Shown: positions 1-5,312 of the stretch, in pieces
How the letters are laid out: each line of letters opens with the position of its first letter
Position numbering within the stretch: the first letter of the stretch is position 1
Source: Natrialbaceae archaeon
GTDB taxonomy: Archaea > Halobacteriota > Halobacteria > Halobacteriales > Natrialbaceae
Reading direction: 5' to 3'
Length of the DNA: 5,613 nucleotides
NCBI GenBank assembly: GCA_003552885.1
Contig: PUPA01000215.1
Span: forward strand, 1-5,613
Position numbers and translations under genes: made by a program
Notes under the pieces: model-generated
The model's input: the letters and a program-made list of their open reading frames with translations, nothing else
The model's database searches: none
What the model was told of the DNA's origin: nothing

Positions 1-689
1 CCCCGCTCGCCCTCGAGACGGTCCGGTCGGGATTCGAGGACGGCGCGCTCGTGGTCGTCTTCGGCCGGTGTCGGGTCGAGTACGAGGGGCGGGCGGCCAG
101 CGAACTCGGGCCGGGCGATCGCCTCGTCGTCCTCAAACCGGACGGGACGGCGCTCGTCCACACCGACGAGGGACAACAGCCGGTCAACTGGCAGCCCCCG
201 GGCAGCAGCCACGAGGCCTCGCTGGTAGCGGGCGAGCTCCGGATCGACAGCCGCCGGGAGAACCCCACGGAGTGGCTTGGGATCCGGTTCGAGTCGATCG
301 GCCAGCTCTCCACGTTCGACGCCGCGGACGGGAGCGAGCTCGCGCTGGTCGGCACCGAGGCGGACCTCAGAGAGCAGATCCTCGAGGAGCCCGGACTGAT
401 CGAGGAGGGGTTCCGGCCGCTGGCCACCGAACGCGACACCACCGCGGGGGCCGTCGACGTCTACGGCGAGGACGCCCGGGGACGGACGGTCGTCCTGGAG
501 CTCAAACGACGTCGGGTGGGTCCCGACGCCGCCGGCCAGCTCCGGCGGTACGTCGACGCCGTCGAGCGCGAGCTCCACGCCGACGCCACGGTCCGTGGGA
601 TCCTCGTGGCACCGTCGGTGACCGACCGTGCCGGCCGGCTGCTCGAGCGCCACGGCCTGGAGTTCGTCGCCTTCGAGCAGGAGATGTGA
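1..689 (+). CDS. nucS: Endonuclease NucS/EndoMS, 5'-truncated by the window edge
   Basis: Mismatch-specific DNA endonuclease of the NucS/EndoMS family. Known members cut both strands around G:T, G:G and T:T mismatches and work with PCNA. The reading frame is open from base 3 to the TGA at 687-689, giving 228 visible residues. The family is about 250 residues long, so roughly the first 20 are missing. The GTG at 51 is internal, because conserved sequence continues upstream of it. Visible parts: the N-terminal DNA-binding half with the family signatures FGRCRVEYEGRA, LKPDGT.LVH and PVNWQPPG (bases about 60-210), then the RecB-like nuclease half. Catalytic residues seen are Asp in VDVYG (456-458), Glu and Lys in LELK (498-506), and a QxxxY motif (QLRRYV, about 537-554). 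The C-terminus (LEFVAFEQEM) carries no recognisable PCNA-interacting peptide. Transcription is parallel to rps24e, which has its own promoter. Assignment is very secure; 'mismatch' rather than 'flap' specificity is by family. Confidence 0.95.
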   Translation, partial: PLALETVRSGFEDGALVVVFGRCRVEYEGRAASELGPGDRLVVLKPDGTALVHTDEGQQPVNWQPPGSSHEASLVAGELRIDSRRENPTEWLGIRFESIGQLSTFDAADGSELALVGTEADLREQILEEPGLIEEGFRPLATERDTTAGAVDVYGEDARGRTVVLELKRRRVGPDAAGQLRRYVDAVERELHADATVRGILVAPSVTDRAGRLLERHGLEFVAFEQEM

Positions 690-754
690 TCCCGTCGAAC
701 CGACGACGTGGGTCCGTAGAACCGACGATGCCAGCCCGCCGGATGGGGTCCGAT

Positions 755-788
755 CCGCCCGAGGCGGCCGTCTGTAGCGGTCAGACGG
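755..788. other. Two adjacent hairpin-forming inverted repeats between nucS and rps24e
   Basis: First repeat: CCGCC-CGA-GGCGG (755-767), 5-bp arms and a 3-nt loop. Second, starting at the next base: CCGTCTG (768-774) and CAGACGG (782-788), perfect 7-bp arms with a 7-nt loop. They lie about 65 bp after the nucS stop and end 2 bp before the BRE-like element of the rps24e promoter. They could be an operator, or part of a 3' end for nucS. There is no T-run, so a typical archaeal terminator is not supported. The repeats are seen directly; their role is unknown. Confidence 0.45.
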
Positions 789-790
789 TT

Positions 791-806
791 CGAAATCCTT
801 TTAGGC
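791..806 (+). promoter_or_regulatory. Archaeal promoter (BRE + TATA box) of the rps24e-rps27ae operon
   Basis: CGAAA (791-795) followed by TCCTTTTAGG (796-805) matches the haloarchaeal BRE/TATA arrangement and stands out as AT-rich in a GC-rich intergenic region. A start site about 25 bp downstream would fall near 826-830, leaving a short leader of about 10-15 nt before the ATG at 841. Spacing and composition fit a ribosomal-protein promoter. The transcription start is inferred. Confidence 0.7.
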
Positions 807-840
807 GCCACGAGGGGATATAGGGTAACTGAGTGATATC

Positions 841-1149
841 ATGGACGTCGACATCGTTTCCGAGGACGAAAACCCGATGTTACACCGCACGGACGTCACG
901 TTCGAACTGGTCCACGAGGACGCGACGCCCTCCCGGCTGCAGGTGCGAGACAGCTTGGCCGCGAAGCTGAACAAGGACGCCGACGAGGTCGTCGTCCGCA
1001 AACTCGACACGAAGTTCGGGATGCGAAAGACCGTCGGTCACGCGAAGGTCTACGAGTCGGCCGGCCAGGCCGCCGAGATCGAACAGAAACACATGCTCGA
1101 GCGGAACAAGATCGTCGACGAGGGCGACGCCGAAGCCGAGGAGGCGTAG
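841..1149 (+). CDS. rps24e: Small-subunit ribosomal protein S24e
   Basis: Component of the archaeal/eukaryotic 30S/40S subunit, with no bacterial counterpart. The 102-residue product begins MDVDIVSEDENPMLHRTDV and shows the family core: an N-terminal strand with the NPML.R motif, a helix with LAAKL (residues about 39-43), and the signature KFGMRKTVGHAKVYES (about 58-73). The C-terminus is charged and acidic (DEGDAEAEEA), as expected for a halophile. Length is typical. The ATG at 841 is chosen because it sits 35-40 bp behind the TATA box and gives the family N-terminus. Just before it, GAGTGAT (831-837) is only a weak Shine-Dalgarno match. The stop TAG (1147-1149) abuts the rps27ae ATG, so the two are surely co-transcribed. 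Confidence 0.97.
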   Translation: MDVDIVSEDENPMLHRTDVTFELVHEDATPSRLQVRDSLAAKLNKDADEVVVRKLDTKFGMRKTVGHAKVYESAGQAAEIEQKHMLERNKIVDEGDAEAEEA

Positions 1150-1284
1150 ATGGCTCGCTACGAGATCTACGACGGCGACGGGACCGCGAAAAACGAGAGC
1201 TGCCCCCGCTGTGGCGACGTCTTTCTCGCGGACCACGGCGATCGGACCCACTGTGGAAAGTGTGGCTACACGGAGTGGATCTGA
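1150..1284 (+). CDS. rps27ae: Small-subunit ribosomal protein S27ae (zinc ribbon)
   Basis: A 44-residue ribosomal protein of the archaeal small subunit, equivalent to the C-terminal part of the eukaryotic ubiquitin-S27a fusion. It starts [11 protein letters not shown] and ends [10 protein letters not shown]. Four cysteines form a zinc ribbon: C18-x2-C21 (CPRC) and C35-x2-C38 (CGKC), with 13 residues between the pairs. The ATG follows the rps24e TAG with no gap. A strong Shine-Dalgarno GAGGAGG (1138-1144) lies inside the end of rps24e, 5 nt before the start. The S24e-S27ae pair is conserved in archaea, so their ribosomal role is not in doubt. The gene is short enough to be missed by length-filtered gene finders. 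Confidence 0.96.
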   Translation: MARYEIYDGDGTAKNESCPRCGDVFLADHGDRTHCGKCGYTEWI

Positions 1285-1309
1285 ACCCGAGTGTCTGATG
1301 GGGCGTGAG

Positions 1310-1358
1310 CCGTCGGAACCGACGCGAAGGGAGCGTTGGCCCCCGGAACCGACGCGAA
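1310..1358 (+). repeat. Directly repeated 15-mer upstream of kae1-bud32
   Basis: CGGAACCGACGCGAA occurs at 1314-1328 and again, identically, at 1344-1358, 30 bp apart. This is in the 98-bp gap between rps27ae and kae1-bud32. The gap has no TATA-like stretch, so kae1-bud32 may be read through from the ribosomal promoter. The same GAACCGACG core is duplicated in the nucS-rps24e gap. Confidence 0.6.
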
Positions 1359-1382
1359 CCATCGGGTACGCCTCGACCGTCG

Positions 1383-3017
1383 ATGGATAGCCGCGTGCTC
1401 GGGGTCGAGGGGACGGCGTGGGCTGCCAGCGCCGCCCTCTACGACGCCGGAACCGACGAGGTACACATCGAGACCGACGCCTACGAACCCGACAGCGGCG
1501 GCATCCACCCGCGGGAGGCCGCAGAACACATGCACGAGGCGATCCCGCGGGTGATAGAAGACGTCCTCGAGTACGCCCGGGAGTCAGCCGGCAGGGTCCC
1601 GGCCGGGAACCGGACCGGCTCCCCGCCGGTCGACGCCGTCGCCTTCTCGCGAGGACCGGGGCTCGGCCCCTGTCTGCGGATCGTCGCCACCGCGGCCCGG
1701 GCGCTCGCGGCGCGACTCGACGTGCCGCTGGTCGGCGTCAATCACATGGTTGCCCACCTCGAGATCGGCCGACACACCGCCGGCTTCGGCGATCCCGTCT
1801 GTCTGAACGCCAGCGGGGCGAACGCACACCTGCTGGCCTACCGGAACGGCCGGTATCGCGTCCTCGGGGAGACGATGGACACCGGCGTCGGCAACGCGAT
1901 CGACAAGTTCACCCGCCACGTCGGCTGGTCACACCCCGGCGGGCCGAAAGTCGAGGAGGCCGCACGGGACGGCGAGTACGTCGAACTCCCGTACGTGGTC
2001 AAGGGGATGGACTTCTCCTTTTCCGGGATCATGAGCGCGGCCAAAGACGCCTACGACGGGGGCGTCCCCGTCGAGAACGTCTGTTTTTCCCTCCAGGAGA
2101 ACGTCTTCGCGATGCTGACGGAGGTCACAGAACGCGCGCTCTCGCTGACCGGCCGCGACGAGCTCGTCCTCGGCGGCGGGGTCGGCCAGAACGCCCGGCT
2201 GCGGGGGATGCTAGCGGAGATGTGTGAGAGCCGCGGGGCGGCGTTTCACGCCCCCGACGCGCGCTTTCTGCGGGACAACGCCGGGATGATCGCCGTTTTA
2301 GGTGCGAGGATGTACGAGGCCGGGGACACGCTGGCGATCGCCGACTCGCGGGTCGACCCCGACTTCCGACCGGACGAGGTCGCCGTGAGCTGGCGCGACG
2401 GGCAGACGACCGCCGTCGGCCGGGGGGACGGCGAGGAGATCCGCGGCGCCGAAGCCGTCGTCACCGTCGACGTCGGGGCCGGGCGCGTGTACAAACGACG
2501 GGTTCCCAAGGGGTATCGCCATCCCGCTCTCGACGACCGGCTCCGCCGCGATCGGACGGTCCTCGAGGCGCGACTCACGAGTGCGGCCCGTCGGATCGGC
2601 GTCCCGACGCCGCTGGTCTACGACGTCGACCCCCTGGAGGCGACGCTCACCGTCGAGTACGTCGGCGACGCGGACCTGCGTGAAGGGCTGACCGTCGACC
2701 GTGTCGCGGCCGTCGGCGGACACCTCGCGACGATACACGGGGCGGGGTTCGTCCACGGGGATCCGACGACGCGGAACGTCCGGATCGACGACGAACGGAC
2801 GTACCTGATCGACTTCGGGCTCGGATACCACACCGACCACGTCGAGGACTACGCGATGGACTTACACGTCTTCGATGGGAGTCTCGTGGGAACTACCGAC
2901 GAGCCAGAGCCGCTGTGGGAGGGGTTTCGGGAGGGGTACCTCGAGGTCGGAGACGAGCGGGTCATAGAGCGACTCGCAGACGTCGAGAGACGGGGACGGT
3001 ACGTCGGGGAGAGCTGA
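1383..3017 (+). CDS. kae1-bud32: Fused KEOPS proteins Kae1 (t6A synthase, TsaD family) and Bud32 kinase
   Basis: A 544-residue bifunctional protein. The Kae1 part (about 1-325) transfers the threonylcarbamoyl group from TC-AMP to A37 of ANN-reading tRNAs. The Bud32 part (about 350-544) is a small atypical kinase/ATPase that drives KEOPS turnover. Both act in the cytoplasm with Pcc1 and Cgi121, not present here. Kae1 signs: SRGPGLGPCLRI (89-100); metal ligands H121 and H125 in HMVAH, and D298 in LRDNAGMIA; nucleotide loop GGGVGQN (264-270). Bud32 signs: K371 in VYKRR, YRHPALD (378-384), RTVLEA (391-396), catalytic HGDPTTRN (458-465) and the metal-binding DFG (477-479). The fusion and length match other euryarchaeal fusions. 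The ATG at 1383 is chosen because MDSRVLGVEGTAW is the family N-terminus; an in-frame GTG at 1305 would add 26 Arg-rich residues encoded by the duplicated 15-mer. No Shine-Dalgarno is seen. Odd point: the usual Tyr of the LYVSGGNTQ metal loop is Asn142 here (LNASGANAH). Confidence 0.95.
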   Translation: MDSRVLGVEGTAWAASAALYDAGTDEVHIETDAYEPDSGGIHPREAAEHMHEAIPRVIEDVLEYARESAGRVPAGNRTGSPPVDAVAFSRGPGLGPCLRIVATAARALAARLDVPLVGVNHMVAHLEIGRHTAGFGDPVCLNASGANAHLLAYRNGRYRVLGETMDTGVGNAIDKFTRHVGWSHPGGPKVEEAARDGEYVELPYVVKGMDFSFSGIMSAAKDAYDGGVPVENVCFSLQENVFAMLTEVTERALSLTGRDELVLGGGVGQNARLRGMLAEMCESRGAAFHAPDARFLRDNAGMIAVLGARMYEAGDTLAIADSRVDPDFRPDEVAVSWRDGQTTAVGRGDGEEIRGAEAVVTVDVGAGRVYKRRVPKGYRHPALDDRLRRDRTVLEARLTSAARRIGVPTPLVYDVDPLEATLTVEYVGDADLREGLTVDRVAAVGGHLATIHGAGFVHGDPTTRNVRIDDERTYLIDFGLGYHTDHVEDYAMDLHVFDGSLVGTTDEPEPLWEGFREGYLEVGDERVIERLADVERRGRYVGES

Positions 3018-3021
3018 CGGC

Positions 3022-3038
3022 GGGGGTGTCACTCCCCC
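3022..3038. other. GC-rich inverted repeat in the convergent gene junction
   Basis: GGGGG (3022-3026) and CCCCC (3034-3038) flank the 7-nt TGTCACT, which itself contains a small GTG-T-CAC symmetry with the neighbouring G. The element spans the 11-bp gap between the kae1-bud32 stop (3015-3017) and the oapC stop (3029-3031), and runs into the last oapC codons. It could shape the 3' ends of both transcripts. It lacks the T-tract expected of a strong archaeal terminator on either strand. Confidence 0.3.
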
Positions 3039-3889
3039 TGACGCCAAGAGTCGGGGACGTCGATGACGTACCGGCCGTCCTCCTGGAGGGAGACGATGTA
3101 CTCCTCGCGGTCGTACAGCTCCATCAGGTTGAGCTCGTACTGCCCGGGATTGACGATCTTGATGCTCTCGAACTGGTCGTTGAGCTCCTCTCGGAGCTCG
3201 TCCAGGGAGGGGCGTTCACCCGCCGGCTCGCTGACGACCCGGCCGTCGGCGGGAGGACCGTCGTCTCGGCGGTCGGCGGGAGGACCATCGTATCGACCGT
3301 CGGCGGGAGGACCATCGTATCGACCGTCGGAAGGGGGACCGTCTTCTCGCGGTTCGGGTGGGTCGGGGAGCTCCTCGCGAGTGACGATCTCGGATCTCGC
3401 GTCGGCCTGGGCGGTGTCCTCCGCGTCGGCCTGGGCGGTGTCCCCTGCGTCGGCCTGGGCGGTGTCCCCTGCGTCGGTTCGCGTGAGATCCCCCGCGTCG
3501 GTCCTGGCAGCCTGCCCCGTCGGGGTGGTGTCACCGACACCCCCCGCGTCGGTCCGGGAGGCGTCCTCGTCCGTCGGGCCCGTCGTCGACGATCCGGGCG
3601 AGGGTGCCGACGCCGTTCGGTCCTCGGGTCTGCGGGCCGTCTCGGGCCACTCGGGGAAGCCGTCGTCCGGGTGGTCCGTCCGGCGATCGGAAGTGTCGGC
3701 GGCCGATCCATCGCGGTCGGTCACGGAGGAATCCGTGCTACCGGCCGTCGGATCCGCGCCGGGCGACGAGTCGACGACGCCGGCCGGAACGAACTGGAAC
3801 TTGTTGCCACCGCAGTCGGGACATCCGGACAGCATCTCCTTCGAGCCGTCGGGGAAGGTTCGGTCACAGTTCGTACACTGGTGGGGCAT
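3029..3889 (-). CDS. oapC: Origin-associated zinc-ribbon protein OapC (OapC/ArvC family)
   Basis: A 286-residue protein in three parts. Residues 1-34 are a zinc ribbon, MPHQCTNC then CPDCGGNKFQF (C5-x2-C8, C23-x2-C26). Residues about 35-225 are a low-complexity, strongly acidic linker rich in D, T, P, A and G, presumably disordered. Residues about 227-286 are a folded-looking conserved end (SLDELREELNDQFESIKIV, then YELNLMELYDREEYIVSLQ, YVIDVPDSW). The linker carries two tandem repeats: an 8-residue unit (Q/R-A/T-D-A-G-D-T-A, residues 129-164) and a 9-residue DGPPADGRY-like unit four times (183-218). The start ATG (3887-3889) shares its A with the oapB TGA. No Shine-Dalgarno is seen, so translation is probably coupled to oapB. 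The name oap comes from conserved linkage to a haloarchaeal oriC. The biochemical function is not established; a metal-dependent scaffold or nucleic-acid contact is inference. Confidence 0.88.
   Translation of the reverse strand: MPHQCTNCDRTFPDGSKEMLSGCPDCGGNKFQFVPAGVVDSSPGADPTAGSTDSSVTDRDGSAADTSDRRTDHPDDGFPEWPETARRPEDRTASAPSPGSSTTGPTDEDASRTDAGGVGDTTPTGQAARTDAGDLTRTDAGDTAQADAGDTAQADAEDTAQADARSEIVTREELPDPPEPREDGPPSDGRYDGPPADGRYDGPPADRRDDGPPADGRVVSEPAGERPSLDELREELNDQFESIKIVNPGQYELNLMELYDREEYIVSLQEDGRYVIDVPDSWRQGE
3236..3343 (-). repeat. Four tandem 27-bp in-frame repeats in the oapC linker
   Basis: Four consecutive 27-bp units encode DGPPSDGRY, DGPPADGRY, DGPPADRRD and DGPPADGRV. They are close at the DNA level too (GGAGGACC.TCGTATCGACC recurs), which points to recent slippage or unequal recombination rather than selection on protein sequence alone. 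Reading frame is preserved throughout. Confidence 0.85.
3398..3505 (-). repeat. Tandem 24-bp in-frame repeats in the oapC linker
   Basis: Units of 24 bp built on GCGTCGGCCTGGGCGGTGTC (+ strand) begin at 3399, 3423 and 3447. A partial and then a diverged copy follow up to about 3505. They encode QADAGDTA / QADAEDTA / RTDAGDTA / RTDAGDLT. Divergence grows toward the higher coordinates, the N-terminal side of the protein. Confidence 0.85.
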
Positions 3890-4278
3890 CAGTTACGCGA
3901 GACGAGCGCGCTGATGAGCGACTCGTCTTTGTGCAGGGTTTCGATCTGGTTCGCCGGGCCGATGACCGTCAGTTTGGCAGTCGACTCCTCCCCGCCCATC
4001 AGCCGACCGAGCAGCGACGACGAACGCGTCTCCGAACGCGGGTACGTCTCGATCTCGATGCCGTTGAACTCGTCGGGGCTGATCTCGCCCATCGTCACCT
4101 CGATCAGCTTGCTCTCCTCGTCCGGGGTCAGCCCCTCCTCTAAGATGACGATGTTGCCGTCGTGGACTCCATCGAGGATCAGCCGGATCTTCTCCATCGT
4201 CGTCAGCTCGTCCATCCGCTGGCCGCTTATCAGGTCGATCCGGACGCCGTCGTCGCCAGTCTTCGTTGCTTCGGCCAT
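3889..4278 (-). CDS. oapB: Origin-associated protein OapB (DUF2073, OapB/ArvB family)
   Basis: A 129-residue DUF2073 protein. Conserved stretches seen are GVRIDLISGQRMD (11-23), TTMEKIRLILDGVHDGNIVIL (26-46), EGLTPDEESKLIEVTM (48-63), FNGIEIETYP (71-80) and LTVIGPANQIETLHKDESLIS (103-123). No membrane segment or signal peptide is present. The family sits beside the GTPase gene in many euryarchaea and probably forms a functional pair with it. The ATG at 4278 is preferred because GGTGA (4284-4288) lies 5 nt before it. A GTG at 4287, overlapping the oapA TGA as GTGA, would add three residues and cannot be excluded. The stop TGA (3889-3891) overlaps the oapC ATG by one base. In Haloferax, to my recollection, the same gene set has been tied to extracellular vesicle formation (arv names). 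Molecular activity unknown. Confidence 0.9.
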   Translation of the reverse strand: MAEATKTGDDGVRIDLISGQRMDELTTMEKIRLILDGVHDGNIVILEEGLTPDEESKLIEVTMGEISPDEFNGIEIETYPRSETRSSSLLGRLMGGEESTAKLTVIGPANQIETLHKDESLISALVSRN

Positions 4279-4283
4279 CTCTC

Positions 4284-4922
4284 TCACCCGAAGTACTCCG
4301 CGATGTTCTCGTACACTTCGTCCATGTTGTCCCCCTCTTTGGCCGACAGCGGAACCGTCTCGTGCTGTGGGAAGGCGTCCTCGATCCGTTTCACGCTCGA
4401 TTCCTCCAGGTCGATCTTGTTCGCGAAGATGAGAACGGGCAGATCCCGGGACTCGATGATGCCGATCAGCATCGTGTTGACCTGGGTGATCGGATCCTCC
4501 GCGCTGTCTAAGACGTAGATGACGCCGTCGACGTCCTCCCGGAGCCAGTGCATCGCCTCGGCGACCCCCTCGGTGGCCTCCCGGGAGCGACGGATCGCGT
4601 CGTCTTTGTCCATCTCGTCGGTGAACTCCTCGTAGTCGACTTTCGTCGTCACCCCGGGCGTGTCGACGATGTCGATCGTCACCGACTTGCCGTTGCGTTC
4701 GATCTCGACGTTCTCCTTCCGGCGGGCACGGCGGGTCTCGTGTGGGATGTGACTCTCCTTGCCGACGGCGTCCCCGGTCCAGTCCCGCGTGATTCGGTTC
4801 GCTAGTGTCGTCTTTCCGGCGTTCGGCGGCCCGTATATCCCGATGCGTTTTGGCTCCTGTTCGGAGAACAGGCGATCCGTGACGCGGGAGATGCTGTGTC
4901 TGAGTCCTGTGAACAGTCCCAT
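4284..4922 (-). CDS. oapA: Era-like small GTPase OapA (ArvA)
   Basis: A 212-residue P-loop GTPase. All G motifs are intact: G1 GPPNAGKTT (31-39, K37), G3 DTPG (87-90), G4 ANKID (167-171, NKxD) and G5 SAK (193-195). The G2 threonine is probably in the ETRRA region (about 62-66). There is no KH domain after the G domain, so this is not bacterial-type Era. Residues 1-20 (MGLFTGLRHSISRVTDRLFS) place L3, F4, L7, I11, V14, L18 and F19 on one face and basic or polar residues on the other: an amphipathic helix of the kind that anchors Arf/Sar GTPases to membranes. The ATG at 4922 is chosen over an upstream in-frame start at 5051 because it follows a strong Shine-Dalgarno GGAGGAG (4925-4931) and lies downstream of the promoter. 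First gene of the oapA-B-C operon, transcribed away from the origin. In Haloferax the homologue has been reported as a vesiculation GTPase. An origin-related role rests only on its position. Confidence 0.92.
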   Translation of the reverse strand: MGLFTGLRHSISRVTDRLFSEQEPKRIGIYGPPNAGKTTLANRITRDWTGDAVGKESHIPHETRRARRKENVEIERNGKSVTIDIVDTPGVTTKVDYEEFTDEMDKDDAIRRSREATEGVAEAMHWLREDVDGVIYVLDSAEDPITQVNTMLIGIIESRDLPVLIFANKIDLEESSVKRIEDAFPQHETVPLSAKEGDNMDEVYENIAEYFG

Positions 4923-4973
4923 GGCTCCTCCGGCACGCGGGGGTGCGTACGGGCGTAGTAGAACGCTCGACTC

Positions 4974-5001
4974 ACTTAAGCCTACGTCAGACAATATAAA
5001 A
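4974..5001 (-). promoter_or_regulatory. Promoter region of the oapABC operon
   Basis: Read on the - strand, CTTTTATATTG (rc of 4993-5003 region) is a good archaeal TATA box. A second AT-rich block, GCTTAAGT (rc of 4974-4981), lies 20 bp downstream. Start sites about 25 bp further on would give leaders of about 45 or 25 nt before the oapA ATG. Which box is used cannot be told from sequence. The + strand of the first block, AATATAAAAGA, is also TATA-like and faces the origin. Confidence 0.6.
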
Positions 5002-5113
5002 GATCGCGCGTGAGAGTCGGGAGGGTCGACGGGTCGGGGTGGGTGAGTCACTCCGGGGAAGGAGTCGACCGGGGGCGGACGGCGGAAGCGAGCCGCCGTC
5101 GACGTCCGTCGAG

Positions 5114-5198
5114 ACCGGGGGGTAGGTGCTGGTGGCCGATCGGCGTCGGTGGCCGATCGGTGTCCGTGACTGTTCGGTGCCAGTACCTAATCGGTGCC
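5114..5198 (+). repeat. Ladder of 17-bp iteron-like units beside the origin
   Basis: Five consecutive 17-bp windows end at 5130, 5147, 5164, 5181 and 5198 and share an end motif close to TCGGTGCC. Units 2 and 3 (5131-5147 and 5148-5164, GGTGGCCGATCGG[C/T]GTC) match at 16 of 17 positions. Units 4 and 5 keep the TCGGTGCC end exactly but have changed in the first half. The first unit (5114-5130) keeps 6 of 8 end positions (TAGGTGCT). The period of 17 is not a multiple of 3, which argues against a coding origin. It could be a protein-binding array related to the origin. No protein is known to me for this motif. Confidence 0.6.
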
Positions 5199-5280
5199 GG
5201 TAGTTGGAGTTCGAGGGTTACAGAGATAGGGTAGATCTCGAAAACGTTGGTTACGGCCGGAGATGTTCCACGCACCACAC

Positions 5281-5310
5281 CACCCCCACCCCTTCGTTTC
5301 GAGTGGAGAT
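5281..5310 (-). other. Origin recognition box ORB1 (reverse orientation)
   Basis: On the - strand it reads ATCTCCACTCGAAACGAAGG and then GGTGGGGGTG. The CTCCA...GAAACGAAGGGG backbone matches the archaeal ORB bound by Orc1/Cdc6 initiators, with the haloarchaeal G-string at the end. It matches the second box at 27 of 30 positions. The G-string points away from the AT-rich island. Confidence 0.85.
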
Positions 5311-5312
5311 CG

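Noticed and set aside
68..823. 251-residue open frame overlapping nucS
   Set aside because: Very Arg/Pro/Gly-rich out-of-frame shadow of nucS that runs on into the rps24e promoter.
690..840. A small RNA gene or tRNA in the nucS-rps24e gap
   Set aside because: No cloverleaf, tRNA-like motif or second promoter is visible; only two short hairpins and the rps24e promoter.
1305..1382. N-terminal extension of Kae1-Bud32 from a GTG at 1305
   Set aside because: The added 26 residues are Arg/Pro-rich, are encoded by the duplicated 15-mer and do not resemble any Kae1 N-terminus. The family start is MDSRVLGVEG at 1383.
3236..3505. CRISPR-like array in the repeated stretch
   Set aside because: The 24-bp and 27-bp units are directly adjacent with no unique spacers, and they stay in the oapC frame. 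These are coding tandem repeats.
2915..4432. 505-residue open frame on the + strand opposite the oap genes
   Set aside because: It is the GC-driven shadow of oapC/oapB, repeating GGV and VGGRT strings that mirror the oapC DNA repeats. No domain is recognisable.
4923..5051. N-terminal extension of the GTPase up to 5051
   Set aside because: It would put the start upstream of the TATA elements and lose the strong GGAGGAG Shine-Dalgarno next to the 4922 ATG. The extra residues look like translated non-coding DNA.
5045..5080. A third full ORB near GGGGAAGGAGTCGACCGGGGG
   Set aside because: Only about 7 of 10 core positions match, and the GAAACGAAGGGG backbone is absent.
5048..5278. Small open frames on both strands in the origin flank (5010-5234 + and 5048-5278 -)
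   Set aside because: They lie over the 17-bp repeat ladder, whose period is not a multiple of 3. They have no Shine-Dalgarno or recognisable motif, and the residue composition is not that of haloarchaeal proteins.
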